A stretch of DNA of 64,000 bases from Pseudomonas synxantha BG33R (GTDB lineage: Bacteria > Pseudomonadota > Gammaproteobacteria > Pseudomonadales > Pseudomonadaceae). The notes beneath the pieces are model-generated. The model did not search any database and had not been told where the DNA came from. It saw only the letters and a list, made by a program, of their open reading frames with translations. Of this stretch, positions 9,408-18,090 are shown in pieces (the stretch's first letter is position 1; each line of letters begins with the position of its first letter). The stretch covers positions 6,014,498 through 6,078,497 of the forward strand of contig NZ_CM001514.1 of the NCBI RefSeq assembly GCF_000263715.2, written 5' to 3'. Position numbers and translations under genes: made by a program.

Positions 9408-9721
9408 GTTCAAGCAATAGCGTTACCGTGCAGATCCTCGACAAAGAATATTCGATCATCTGCCCCCAGGAAGAACGCAGCAATCTGGTGAGCGCTGCCC
9501 GTTACCTGGACGGCAAGATGCGCGAAATCCGCAGCAGCGGCAAAGTGATCGGCGCCGACCGCATCGCCGTGATGGCCGCGCTGAATATCACCCACGATCT
9601 GCTGCACAAGCAGGAACGCCCTGACGTGCAGGCCAGCGGCTCGACCCGCGAGCAAGTGCGTGACCTGCTCGAGCGCGTGGATCTGGTGCTTTCCACCGAT
9701 TCCGACGCACCCAAGGGCTGA
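9404..9721 (+). CDS. zapA: Cell division protein ZapA
   Basis: FtsZ-ring stabilising protein of 105 residues. The N-terminal beta strand VTVQILDKEYSIICPQEER, the following AARYLDGKMREIR helix and the RIAVMAALNITHDLL helix are typical ZapA. It acts at mid-cell by bundling FtsZ. It lies directly upstream of the 6S RNA gene, a conserved gammaproteobacterial arrangement (zapA-ssrS-fau). Confidence 0.94.
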   Translation: MSSSNSVTVQILDKEYSIICPQEERSNLVSAARYLDGKMREIRSSGKVIGADRIAVMAALNITHDLLHKQERPDVQASGSTREQVRDLLERVDLVLSTDSDAPKG

Positions 9722-9746
9722 TTGCCGAGTCTGTTTAAGGTATACT
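9718..9746 (+). promoter_or_regulatory. Promoter of the 6S RNA gene
   Basis: A strong -10 hexamer TATACT at 9741-9746 lies about six bases before the predicted 5' end of 6S RNA. The -35 at the proper spacing (near 9718, ctgatt) is weak. It overlaps the last bases of zapA. Confidence 0.55.
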
Positions 9747-9751
9747 CGCCC

Positions 9752-9932
9752 CACTCCCTGGCGTGTTTGCCAGTCGGCGATGTCCCTGAGCCGATTCGCA
9801 CTACCCTGGAAGTTGCACGTTGGGCTGGTGTGCATGTCCGCTAGACGGAAAGCCTTAAAGCCTACTGCTTCTTCCACCTTGAACTTTCGGGTTCAAGGGC
9901 TAAGTCGACAGCGGCTCTGTCGGGGAGCCTGA
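9752..9932 (+). ncRNA. ssrS: 6S RNA
   Basis: Regulatory RNA that binds the sigma-70 RNA polymerase holoenzyme in stationary phase. Conserved blocks shared with E. coli 6S are present: gtccctgagccgat near 9784, a central gccttaaa region, and the hairpin accttgaac...gggttcaagggc near 9880-9902. The ends pair (ctccc at 9754 with gggag at 9923), giving the long duplex with a central bulge. Length about 180 nt is typical. Its position between zapA and the 5-formyl-THF cyclo-ligase gene is the canonical locus. Exact ends are estimated. Confidence 0.93.
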
Positions 9933-9988
9933 ATTCCCAAACTCAATGCCAGTCCCAGGACTGGCATTGTTTTATGAGCCGATAAGCC

Positions 9989-10618
9989 ATGACCGAACCT
10001 GCGCCGCTGTCCCGTCCGCAACTTCGACGCATGTTGCGCAAGGCCCGCCGTGCCCTCACGCCGAGCGAGCAGCGCCAGGCCGCCCTTGGCCTGTACCGGC
10101 AACTGGCACAGCACCCGCTGTTTCGCCGGTCCAAACATATTTCCTTATACCTGCCGACGGACGGTGAAATCGATCCGCGCCTGCTGCTGCGCGCGGCGCA
10201 GCGCCGTGGCAAGGCCACCTATCTGCCGGTACTGAGTGCCTGGCCGCGCACCAAGATGGTGTTCCAGCGCGTGCGGCCTGGGGATAAGTTGTCGCCCAAC
10301 CGCTTTGGCATTCTTGAGCCGCGGGTCAATGTCCACCAGCAGCGCAAGGTCTGGGCGCTCGACCTGGTGCTGTTGCCGTTGGTGGGGTTCGATCGCGAAG
10401 GCGGGCGCCTGGGCATGGGTGGCGGATTCTACGACCGCAGCCTGGCTTACCTGGCCAGGCGCAAAAGCTGGCGCAAGCCGACCTTGCTGGGGTTGGCCCA
10501 TGAATGTCAGCAGGTAGAACGCTTGGCGCAGGCAAGTTGGGACGTGCCGCTGGCGGGCACTGTCACCGATAAGCACTGGTATGTTGCAGAAACGTCGCTG
10601 GAACCAGCGACGCCTTGA
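9989..10618 (+). CDS. fau: 5-formyltetrahydrofolate cyclo-ligase
   Basis: Cytoplasmic enzyme (ygfA/fau, MTHFS) converting 5-formyl-THF to 5,10-methenyl-THF using ATP; 209 residues. The C-terminal GMGGGFYDRSL motif and the N-terminal RRMLRKARRAL segment identify the family. It sits directly downstream of 6S RNA and may be co-transcribed with it, as in E. coli. Confidence 0.93.
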   Translation: MTEPAPLSRPQLRRMLRKARRALTPSEQRQAALGLYRQLAQHPLFRRSKHISLYLPTDGEIDPRLLLRAAQRRGKATYLPVLSAWPRTKMVFQRVRPGDKLSPNRFGILEPRVNVHQQRKVWALDLVLLPLVGFDREGGRLGMGGGFYDRSLAYLARRKSWRKPTLLGLAHECQQVERLAQASWDVPLAGTVTDKHWYVAETSLEPATP

Positions 10619-10625
10619 AGCCGTA

Positions 10626-10772
10626 TTAACGCTTGAATTGTTGCTGCACTGGCGAGAGTTCAACCGGTGCGTCGGCCTTGTTCGACCACAAGCTCTGGGC
10701 ATACCCGGTGGTCACAACGCCCAGACCAAACAAAATAACCAAAATCCATAGTAAATCCGGTTTACGTTGCAT
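10626..10772 (-). CDS. 48-residue single-pass membrane protein
   Basis: Short gene in the gap after fau, reading MQRKPDLLWILVILFGLG at its start, then a hydrophilic tail ending QQQFKR. A positively charged N-terminus followed by about 17 hydrophobic residues predicts an inner-membrane anchor with a short periplasmic tail. An AAGGGGGG ribosome-binding site precedes the ATG at 10772. It converges on fau with seven bases between the stop codons. I do not recognise a function. Confidence 0.7.
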   Translation of the reverse strand: MQRKPDLLWILVILFGLGVVTTGYAQSLWSNKADAPVELSPVQQQFKR

Positions 10773-10966
10773 CGATTGCCCCCCTTCAGGCACCTCGTAC
10801 ACGATGACAACAACGTTCCAAAGTAGTCCGTTGCAGCTGCGCCAAGCCTAAAAGCGCGCATTCTGCGGTAACGTGAACCAACACGCAAACCTTGACGCCA
10901 ACCGACTGTCGGTTTGTCATGCAATTGCCCGACAACTTGCCCAATGCCTTTTTCAGGAGCCCAAAA

Positions 10967-11416
10967 ATGGCCTACTGGCTGATGAAATCCGAGCCTGACG
11001 AATTGTCCATCAAGGATCTGGAAAAGCTCGGCGAAGCCCGCTGGGATGGGGTGCGCAACTATCAGGCGCGCAACTTTCTGCGCGCCATGGCGGTGGGCGA
11101 TGAGTTTTTCTTCTATCACTCCAGCTGTCCGGAGCCTGGCATTGCCGGCATCGGCAAAATCGTCGAGGCCGCCTACCCGGATCCTACAGCGCTGGAACCG
11201 GACAGCCACTACTTCGACGCCAAGGCCAGTGCGGAGAAAAATCCGTGGAGTGCCATCACCGTGGGCCACGCCAACACCTTCCCCAAGGTGCTGGGCCTGG
11301 GCTATCTAAAGCAGCAAACCGCTCTTGCCGAAATGCCGCTGGTGCAGAAAGGCAGCCGGCTTTCGGTCATGGCGGTCACGCCTGAACAATGGGCGGCCAT
11401 CCTTCAGCTGCTTTAA
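10967..11416 (+). CDS. EVE domain-containing protein
   Basis: 149-residue single-domain protein of the EVE/PUA-like superfamily, which binds modified nucleobases in several contexts. Signature MAYWLMKSEPDELSIKDL at the start, then GVRNYQARNFLR and DEFFFYHSS. The ATG at 10967 follows an AGGAG site and gives the family-typical N-terminus. It stands 68 bases before the efflux operon. Its target in this organism is unknown. Confidence 0.9.
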   Translation: MAYWLMKSEPDELSIKDLEKLGEARWDGVRNYQARNFLRAMAVGDEFFFYHSSCPEPGIAGIGKIVEAAYPDPTALEPDSHYFDAKASAEKNPWSAITVGHANTFPKVLGLGYLKQQTALAEMPLVQKGSRLSVMAVTPEQWAAILQLL

Positions 11417-11484
11417 CTGACCGATATCAAGACCCTCACGGGCCAAACCCATCACACTGGACGCTAACGCCGCAGGATGCAGCC

Positions 11485-12450
11485 ATGTCTACGAACCACC
11501 ATACGTCCCGTCTGTTCGCCATCGCCCTGATCGTCCTCCTGCTGGGGGCGGGGGCCTTTGGCTACTGGCGTTCGACCCAGGATCGCCTGCCCGAGGGCTT
11601 GAGCATGGGCAACGGGCGCCTGGAGTCCACCGAAGTACAAATCGCCGCCAAGATCCCCGGGCGCCTGGCCGAAGTGCACGTGGATGAAGGCGACAAAGTG
11701 CTCAAGGGCCAGTTGCTGGCACGCATGGACACCCGCACCCTGCAAGCCCAGCGTGCCCAGGCCGAAGCAGAGGTGTTACGTGCCAGGGAAAACTTCGCCT
11801 CTGCTGAAGCCAACGTGCAGTTGCGCCAAAGCGAGCAACTGCTGGCCAGCCAGGAACTCAAGCGCACCCAAGAGCTGTACCGGCGCGGCTTTGCCAGCAG
11901 CCAATTGATCGACCAGCAGCAAGCGCGCCAAAACACCGGCAACGCGGCAGTGATCGCCGCCCAAGCCCAGGTCAACGCGGTGAAGGCCGCCATCGGCGCA
12001 GCCCAGGCCCAGGTGGCCCAACTCACCAGCGAAATCGACGACAGCAGCCTGCGTGCGCCCATCGACGGCATCATCCAATTGCGCTTGGCCGAGCCGGGCG
12101 AAGTGCTCGGCGCGGGTGGGCGCGTGTTGCTGCTGATTGACCCCAATGACCAGTACATGAATCTCTACCTGCCCGCCTCCGTCACCGGCCGCCTGACCGT
12201 CGGCAGTGAAGCACGCATCCTGCTCGACGCCCTGCCCCAGCAAGCGCTACCGGCCAAAATCAGTTTTGTCGCGGCCAAATCGCAGTTCACTCCCAAGGAA
12301 GTCGAAACCCGCGATGAGCGACAGAAACTGGTGTTCCGCGTCAAATTGCGCCTGACTCAGCCCAGCGCCGTGCCACAAGCCAAACCGGGCATGCCCGGCG
12401 CGGGCTATGTACGCACGGCCGATGTCGACTGGCCGGCCCACCTGCAATGA
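11485..12450 (+). CDS. yhiI: HlyD-family periplasmic adaptor (YhiI type)
   Basis: Membrane-fusion protein of 321 residues. One N-terminal transmembrane anchor (residues about 10-28) is followed by a lipoyl half-motif (IPGRLAEVHVDEGDKVLKGQLLARMD), a long coiled-coil hairpin and the second lipoyl half (LRAPIDGIIQLRLAEPGEVL). It links the inner-membrane ABC exporter encoded next to an outer-membrane channel. Its stop overlaps the rbbA start (ATGA), so this is the first gene of a three-gene operon resembling E. coli yhiI-rbbA-yhhJ. Confidence 0.88.
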   Translation: MSTNHHTSRLFAIALIVLLLGAGAFGYWRSTQDRLPEGLSMGNGRLESTEVQIAAKIPGRLAEVHVDEGDKVLKGQLLARMDTRTLQAQRAQAEAEVLRARENFASAEANVQLRQSEQLLASQELKRTQELYRRGFASSQLIDQQQARQNTGNAAVIAAQAQVNAVKAAIGAAQAQVAQLTSEIDDSSLRAPIDGIIQLRLAEPGEVLGAGGRVLLLIDPNDQYMNLYLPASVTGRLTVGSEARILLDALPQQALPAKISFVAAKSQFTPKEVETRDERQKLVFRVKLRLTQPSAVPQAKPGMPGAGYVRTADVDWPAHLQ

Positions 12451-15164
12451 GCGGCCTGGCGCTGCACGCCACGGGGATCAACCACCGCTACGGCAAGCAA
12501 CAGGCACTGCTCGACATTGCCTTCAGCTTGCCAGCCGGTACCCGCTGCGGGTTGATAGGTCCGGACGGCGCCGGCAAGTCGAGCCTGCTGGGTCTGATCG
12601 CCGGGGTTAAAAAGCTGCAAAAGGGCCAGTTGCAGGTGCTCGGCGGTTCCATCCAGGACCGTCGCCACCGCAATAGCTTGTACCCGCGCATTGCCTTTAT
12701 GCCCCAGGGCCTGGGCGGCAATCTGTACCCCGAGCTGTCCATCAGCGAGAACATCCGTTTCTTCGCCACCTTGTTCGGCCTGTCGAAAGCCGATTGCGAC
12801 CAGCGCATGCACAACCTGCTGCTCGCCACCGACCTCGCACGCTTTGCCGAGCGCCCGGCAGGCAAGCTCTCTGGCGGGATGAAACAGAAGCTCGGCTTGT
12901 GCTGCGCACTGATCCATGATCCGGACCTGTTGATCCTCGACGAGCCCACCACCGGCGTCGACCCGCTGTCACGCCGGCGTTTCTGGGAGCTGGTAGACAG
13001 CGTACGCAGTGAGCGCCCGCAACTGACACTGCTGGTGGCCACCGCCTACATGGAAGAGGCCGAGCAATTCGAGCATTGCCTGATGCTCGACCGTGGCAGG
13101 TTGATCGCCGATGGACTGAGCCGCGAACTGGCGGCGATAACGCCCAGCGGCAAACTGGATGAGGCCTTCACGCACTTCCAGGGCGACAGTGCCCACGACA
13201 GCCAGCCGCTGGTAATTCCACCGCGCACAGGCGGCAACGCCGATATCGCTATCCAAGCCCACGACCTGACCCTGCGCTTTGGCGATTTCACCGCGGTGAA
13301 CAACGTCAGCTTTGCCATTGGCTGCGGCGAGATCTTCGGCTTCCTCGGTTCCAACGGCTGCGGCAAGACCACCACCATGAAAGTCCTGACCGGGCTGATG
13401 CCGGCCACCGAGGGCAGTGCAATCCTGCTGGGCAAACCGGTAGACGCCAAGGACCTGGCGACCCGCAAGCGCGTGGGCTTCATGTCGCAGAGCTTCTCGC
13501 TGTATGGCGAGCTGAGCGTGCGCCAGAACCTGGTGCTGCATGCGCAACTGTTCGACTTGCCCAAGGCCGACAGCGGTCCGCGCATTGATGAACTGATCCA
13601 ACGTTTCGACCTGGGTGAAGTGGCCGAACAGCCCTCCGGCGAGTTACCCCTTGGCCTGCGCCAGCGTTTGTCCTTGGCGGTTGCGGTGCTGCATCGCCCG
13701 GAAGTGCTGATCCTCGATGAGCCCACCTCGGGCGTCGACCCGGCGGCGCGGGATGATTTCTGGCGGTTGCTGATCGAGTTGTCGCGGCAACAAGGCGTGA
13801 CCATCTTCCTGTCCACCCACTTTATGAACGAAGCCCAGCGCTGCGACCGCATCTCCTTGATGCATGCCGGCAAGGTGCTGGCCTGCGACACGCCCGAGGC
13901 GCTGCAACAGCAGTTCCACGGCGATACCCTGGAGGCGGCTTTCGTCACCTGCCTGGAGCAGGCCCAGGGCGAACCCGAACCCAGCGCGCCCCGTGCAACG
14001 GTCAACGATGCCCACGCGCCGCCCGCGAGCACACACGGCTTCAGCCTGGCGCGGTGGTTAGCCGTGGCCAGCCGCGAAGGCAAGGAGCTGCTGCGCGACA
14101 AGGTACGCATGGCCTTCGCCCTGCTCGGGGCGATGTTCATGATGGTGATCTTCGGCTACGGCATTTCCCTGGACGTGGAAAACCTCGCCTTCGCCGTCTA
14201 CGACCAGGACCAGACCCCGCAAAGCCGCGCCTATCTAGAGGCATTTCGCAGTTCGCGCTATTTCGCCGAGCAAGCACCCATTCGCGACGCCAACGAATTG
14301 CACCGGCGCCTGCAACGTTCGGAAATCAAGCTGGCCCTGGAGATCCCACCCGGCTTTGGCCGTGACCTCTACGCCGGCCGCCAGCCCACCGTCGCGGCCT
14401 GGCTCGACGGCGGCATGCCGTTTCGCGCTGAAACCAGCCGCAACTACGTGGAGGCCGTGCACCAGGGCAACCTTGCGCAACTGGCTGAACTCAGTAGCTT
14501 ACCCTTGAACAACCGGGCCGCCGTCAAGCTTGAAACACGCTTTCGCTACAACCAGGACGTGGTCAGCGTGAATGCCATTGGCCCTGGCGTGATGGCGCTG
14601 ATCCTGGCGTTCATTCCGGCCATGCTCACCGCCCTCGGCATTGTGCGCGAGAAGGAGCTGGGGTCGATCACCAACTTCTATGCCACACCACTGACACGCC
14701 TGGAGTTTTTGTTGGGCAAACAGGCGCCCTACCTGGTCATCAGCCTGGTCAACCTGGCACTGTTGGTGGCGATGAACCGCTGGTTGTTCGGTGTACCGTT
14801 CAAAGGCAGCGGCCTGACCCTGGCTTTCGGTGGCCTGTTGTACGTGCTGGCGACCACGAGCATGGGCCTGCTGATCTCGGCGTTCACCCGCACCCAGATC
14901 GCGGCGATCCTCGGCACCATGATCATCACCAGCCTGCCGACCATCCAGTTTTCCGGGCTGATCGTGCCGCGTTCGTCCCTGGAAGGTGCGGCAGCGCTGA
15001 TGGGCATGCTGTTTCCGGCCGGGCACTTTCTGGATATCGCGGTGGGCACCTTCACCAAGGCCCTGGACCTGCGCCAGTTGTGGCCACAATGCCTGGCCTT
15101 GTTCGGATTTTTCGTCGGTTTTACCGGGCTGAGCCTGGTGATGCTCAAGAAGCAGGAGGCCTGA
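12447..15164 (+). CDS. rbbA: ABC exporter with two ATPase domains and a permease (RbbA type)
   Basis: 905-residue fusion. ATPase 1 (residues about 1-235) has Walker A GPDGAGKSS, signature LSGGMKQKL and Walker B LLILDEPTTGVDP. ATPase 2 (about 265-500) has GSNGCGKTT and VLILDEPTSGVDP, but its signature reads ELPLGLRQRL instead of LSGGQ. The C-terminal part (about 535-905) is an ABC-2 permease with six predicted membrane spans. The E. coli homologue RbbA was described as ribosome-associated, but operon context with a HlyD adaptor and a second permease points to export. Substrate unknown. Confidence 0.88.
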   Translation: MSGLALHATGINHRYGKQQALLDIAFSLPAGTRCGLIGPDGAGKSSLLGLIAGVKKLQKGQLQVLGGSIQDRRHRNSLYPRIAFMPQGLGGNLYPELSISENIRFFATLFGLSKADCDQRMHNLLLATDLARFAERPAGKLSGGMKQKLGLCCALIHDPDLLILDEPTTGVDPLSRRRFWELVDSVRSERPQLTLLVATAYMEEAEQFEHCLMLDRGRLIADGLSRELAAITPSGKLDEAFTHFQGDSAHDSQPLVIPPRTGGNADIAIQAHDLTLRFGDFTAVNNVSFAIGCGEIFGFLGSNGCGKTTTMKVLTGLMPATEGSAILLGKPVDAKDLATRKRVGFMSQSFSLYGELSVRQNLVLHAQLFDLPKADSGPRIDELIQRFDLGEVAEQPSGELPLGLRQRLSLAVAVLHRPEVLILDEPTSGVDPAARDDFWRLLIELSRQQGVTIFLSTHFMNEAQRCDRISLMHAGKVLACDTPEALQQQFHGDTLEAAFVTCLEQAQGEPEPSAPRATVNDAHAPPASTHGFSLARWLAVASREGKELLRDKVRMAFALLGAMFMMVIFGYGISLDVENLAFAVYDQDQTPQSRAYLEAFRSSRYFAEQAPIRDANELHRRLQRSEIKLALEIPPGFGRDLYAGRQPTVAAWLDGGMPFRAETSRNYVEAVHQGNLAQLAELSSLPLNNRAAVKLETRFRYNQDVVSVNAIGPGVMALILAFIPAMLTALGIVREKELGSITNFYATPLTRLEFLLGKQAPYLVISLVNLALLVAMNRWLFGVPFKGSGLTLAFGGLLYVLATTSMGLLISAFTRTQIAAILGTMIITSLPTIQFSGLIVPRSSLEGAAALMGMLFPAGHFLDIAVGTFTKALDLRQLWPQCLALFGFFVGFTGLSLVMLKKQEA

Positions 15165-16282
15165 TGCACAAGCTCGCCCATATCCTGCGCCTGGGGCTCA
15201 AGGAACTCACCAGCCTGCGCCACGACAGCGTGTTGCTGCTGTTTCTGGCCTACGCCTTCACCGTGGCGATCTACATGCCCGCTGCCGGTTCGGTGATTGG
15301 CGTGCACAACGCCAGCGTGGCCTTTGTCGATGAAGATCACAGCGCGCTCTCGCGGCAAATGGCCGAGGCCCTGCAACCACCGGAATTCCAGGCGCCGGCG
15401 CCACTGGCCTACGACCAGCTGGACAGGGTCATGGACAGCGGCCAATACACTTTCGTCGTCAATGTACCGGCGAATTTCCAGGCCGACCTGTTGGCGGGGC
15501 GCCAGCCGGGAGTGCAGGTGAACATCGATGCCACGGCGATGAGCCAGGCATTCATGGGCGCGGGTTACATCGGGCGGATTTTCCAACGCGAACTGCTGAC
15601 CTACAGCGGCCAGGCCGACGCTGCCGGCAAAGCTCCGGCCCTGCTGACTACTCGGGCGTTGTTCAATACCAACCTGGAAGGTGGCTGGTTCCTGGCGGTG
15701 ATCCAGATCGTCAACAACATCACCATCCTCGCCATCGTGCTGACCGGTACGGCCCTGCTGCGTGAACGCGAGCACGGCACCCTCGACCATCTGCTGGTGC
15801 TGCCCCTGACCGCGCTGGAGATCATGCTGGCAAAAATCTGGAGCAACATGCTGGTGGTGGTGTTGTGTACGTGGCTGTCCCTGGAACTGGTGGTCAAAGG
15901 CTTGCTCGGCGTGCCATTGGCCGGGTCGTTGAGCCTGTTCCTGTTGGTGACGGCCCTGTATTTATTTGCGAGTACTGCGTTGGGGATCTTCCTCGCCACT
16001 CTCGCCCGCTCGACGCCGCAGTTCGGCCTGCTGGCGATCCCGGTGATCATTCCCATGCTGTTGCTCTCTGGCGGCAGTACACCGCTGGATAGCATGCCCG
16101 AATGGTTGCAGTGGGTGATGCAGGGCTCGCCATCGACGCATTTTGTGAGCTTGAGTGCCGCGATTCTATTCAGGGATGCGGGGTTGAGCGTGGTGTGGCC
16201 AGACTTGCTGGCCCTGACGGGAATTGGCTTGGTATTTTTTGCGGTGGCGTTGGCGCGGTTTCGCAAGAGCCTGGCTTCCTGA
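15164..16282 (+). CDS. yhhJ: ABC-2 type permease (YhhJ type)
   Basis: Inner-membrane permease of 372 residues: one N-terminal span, a large periplasmic domain (about 45-170), then five spans. The conserved EREHGTLDHLLVLPL loop is typical of ABC-2 permeases. The ATG at 15164 shares a base with the rbbA stop (TGATG), giving tight coupling, and a longer upstream reading is not needed. Together with the permease half of RbbA it probably forms the transport pore. Confidence 0.88.
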   Translation: MHKLAHILRLGLKELTSLRHDSVLLLFLAYAFTVAIYMPAAGSVIGVHNASVAFVDEDHSALSRQMAEALQPPEFQAPAPLAYDQLDRVMDSGQYTFVVNVPANFQADLLAGRQPGVQVNIDATAMSQAFMGAGYIGRIFQRELLTYSGQADAAGKAPALLTTRALFNTNLEGGWFLAVIQIVNNITILAIVLTGTALLREREHGTLDHLLVLPLTALEIMLAKIWSNMLVVVLCTWLSLELVVKGLLGVPLAGSLSLFLLVTALYLFASTALGIFLATLARSTPQFGLLAIPVIIPMLLLSGGSTPLDSMPEWLQWVMQGSPSTHFVSLSAAILFRDAGLSVVWPDLLALTGIGLVFFAVALARFRKSLAS

Positions 16283-16323
16283 GGCGCCTGGCAGGACCTC
16301 GCGAATGGCGCTAAGCGCCGGCT

Positions 16324-16731
16324 TCACTGGATGATCAGATTGTTGAAGAGCAAATCTTCCACCATCGGCTTGCCGGTCTCGTCATTCATCACTTGCTGGG
16401 TTTGTTTCAGGGCTTCCTGACGCAGCTTTTCCTTGCCTTCGACCGTACTCATGGCCTCGCTGGTCTGCTGGGTAAACAGCGCCACCAGCTGGTTGCGGAT
16501 CAACGGATCGTTGGCTTTGACCGCCGCGGCTGCTTCGGTGCCGGTCACGCGCAGGGCGATATCGGCCTTGTAAACCTTGAGCTTGGCCGTGCCATCCAGG
16601 CCGTAGTTGCCCACAAACGGCGGGGTCAGGCTGATATAGCTGACTTTCGGTGCCTCGCCTTCCTTGGCCTCTTCGGCCTGGACGGCCATCGGCAACGTCA
16701 GGGCCAGCATCAACAGGATCCACGCTTTCAC
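16324..16731 (-). CDS. FliL-like exported protein
   Basis: 135 residues with a signal peptide (MKAWILLMLALTLPMAVQAE) and a FliL-type periplasmic domain (VSYISLTPPFVGNYG, KADIALRV, LRQEALKQ, VEDLLFNNLIIQ). The start is GTG at 16731 after a GAGGAATG site. FliL proteins associate with the flagellar stator or with membrane scaffolds, but there are no flagellar genes nearby, so this is a stand-alone paralogue of unknown role. Confidence 0.82.
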   Translation of the reverse strand: MKAWILLMLALTLPMAVQAEEAKEGEAPKVSYISLTPPFVGNYGLDGTAKLKVYKADIALRVTGTEAAAAVKANDPLIRNQLVALFTQQTSEAMSTVEGKEKLRQEALKQTQQVMNDETGKPMVEDLLFNNLIIQ

Positions 16732-16881
16732 AGTTCATTCCTCGAATTCGTTTGCCCGGTAGCATAACGCTAGCAAGGCTGAGCACAAGCTTATGGGGGC
16801 TTATCAGGCGCGGGTATGCTCGTTGACCCACGGGCGCACCCTCCTACACTTATCGGCCACGATGCCAAAAGGAATAGTCCG

Positions 16882-17859
16882 ATGAAAGCTGTGCTGTGCA
16901 AAGCCTTCGGCCCCGCCGAAACCCTGGTGCTGGAAGAGATCGCCAGCCCTGCGATCAAGAAGAACGAAATCCTGCTGGACGTGCACGCGGCCGGGGTGAA
17001 CTTCCCGGATACCCTGATCATCGAGGGCAAGTACCAGTTCAAGCCGCCCTTTCCATTCTCACCCGGTGGCGAAGCGGCAGGCGTGGTCAGCGAGGTGGGT
17101 GAGAAAGTCAGCCACTTGAAGGTCGGTGACCGCGTAATGGCGTTGACCGGCTGGGGCAGCTTTGCCGAGCAGGTCGCGGTGCCTGGCTATAACGTGCTGC
17201 CGATTCCGCCGAGCATGGACTTCAACATCGCCGCCGCCTTCAGCATGACCTACGGCACCTCGATGCACGCGCTTAAACAGCGCGCCAACCTACAACCCGG
17301 TGAGACCCTGCTGGTGCTAGGCGCCTCCGGCGGTGTGGGCCTGGCCGCGGTGGAAATCGGCAAGGCCATGGGCGCACGTGTGATCGCCGCCGCCAGCAGC
17401 GCCGACAAACTCGCGGTGGCCAAGGCGGCCGGGGCTGATGAGTTGATCAACTACAGCGAAACCAGCCTCAAGGACGAGATCAAGCGCCTGACCGATGGCA
17501 ACGGCGCTGACGTGATTTACGACCCGGTGGGTGGCGACCTGTTTGACCAGGCCGTGCGCGCCATCGCCTGGAACGGCCGCCTGCTGGTAGTGGGGTTTGC
17601 CAGCGGGCGCATTCCCGAATTGCCGGTGAACCTGGCGTTGCTCAAGGGCGCGGCGGTAGTCGGGGTGTTCTGGGGCTCGTTTGCCCAGCGCCAGCCGCAG
17701 GATAACGCGGCGAATTTTCAGCAGTTGTTCACGTGGTATGCCGAGGGCAAGTTGAAGCCGTTGGTGTCGCAGGTGTATCCGCTGGAGCAGGCTGCCCAGG
17801 CGATTAATGATCTGGGGCAGCGCAAGGCAGTGGGTAAGGTCGTCGTACAACCCCGCTGA
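16882..17859 (+). CDS. NADPH:quinone oxidoreductase family protein (zinc-free MDR)
   Basis: 325-residue medium-chain reductase. The N-terminal catalytic domain has VNFPDTLIIEGKYQ and FSPGGEAAGVVSEVG. The nucleotide-binding fold has LLVLGASGGVGLAAVEIGKA around residues 140-160. The structural zinc cysteines are absent, as in quinone reductases. The ATG at 16882 follows an AGGAA site. It is a single gene with a REP just after it; physiological substrate unknown. Confidence 0.88.
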   Translation: MKAVLCKAFGPAETLVLEEIASPAIKKNEILLDVHAAGVNFPDTLIIEGKYQFKPPFPFSPGGEAAGVVSEVGEKVSHLKVGDRVMALTGWGSFAEQVAVPGYNVLPIPPSMDFNIAAAFSMTYGTSMHALKQRANLQPGETLLVLGASGGVGLAAVEIGKAMGARVIAAASSADKLAVAKAAGADELINYSETSLKDEIKRLTDGNGADVIYDPVGGDLFDQAVRAIAWNGRLLVVGFASGRIPELPVNLALLKGAAVVGVFWGSFAQRQPQDNAANFQQLFTWYAEGKLKPLVSQVYPLEQAAQAINDLGQRKAVGKVVVQPR

Positions 17860-17880
17860 CCGAAGTGAAATGCGATCCTT

Positions 17881-17906
17881 GTGGGAGCTGGCTTGCCTGC
17901 TCCCAC
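17881..17906. repeat. REP hairpin after the quinone reductase gene
   Basis: Perfect 8-bp arms gtgggagc and gctcccac around tggcttgcct. An identical 26-bp copy is at 23318-23343. It can fold as an RNA hairpin at the end of the upstream gene. Confidence 0.8.
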
Positions 17907-17963
17907 AGTTGATCTCTGCGGGCTCTGAGGAATTCGTTACGACCACAACTTATCTATTTACGA

Positions 17964-17983
17964 CATGTTCGTAAAAGAACATG
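17964..17983. promoter_or_regulatory. Candidate GlpR operator 1 (glpT promoter)
   Basis: CATGTTCGTAAAAGAACATG agrees with the E. coli GlpR operator consensus WATGTTCGWTAWCGAACATW at 16 of 20 positions. The 7-bp arms (catgttc/gaacatg) are perfect. It lies 108 bases upstream of glpT. GlpR would relieve repression when glycerol-3-phosphate accumulates. The glpR gene itself is not in the window. Confidence 0.6.
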
Positions 17984-18025
17984 CAATTGCTCTCGTTTCC
18001 TGTGTTTGCAGATAAGAGGCGATGC

Positions 18026-18045
18026 TATTTTCGGTAACGAAACTG
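18026..18045. promoter_or_regulatory. Candidate GlpR operator 2 (glpT promoter)
   Basis: TATTTTCGGTAACGAAACTG matches the same GlpR consensus at about 15 of 20 positions, with inner palindrome tttcg-gtaa-cgaaa. It starts 62 bases after operator 1, a spacing compatible with cooperative or looped repression. Confidence 0.45.
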
Positions 18046-18090
18046 TAACATTCGCATCCGCAGTCAAAACAAGAAATTTGGAGCTCTTGA

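Noticed and set aside
16324..16731. Flagellar role for the FliL-like protein
   Set aside because: No flagellar or motility genes nearby and a short exported form; a membrane-scaffold role elsewhere is equally possible.
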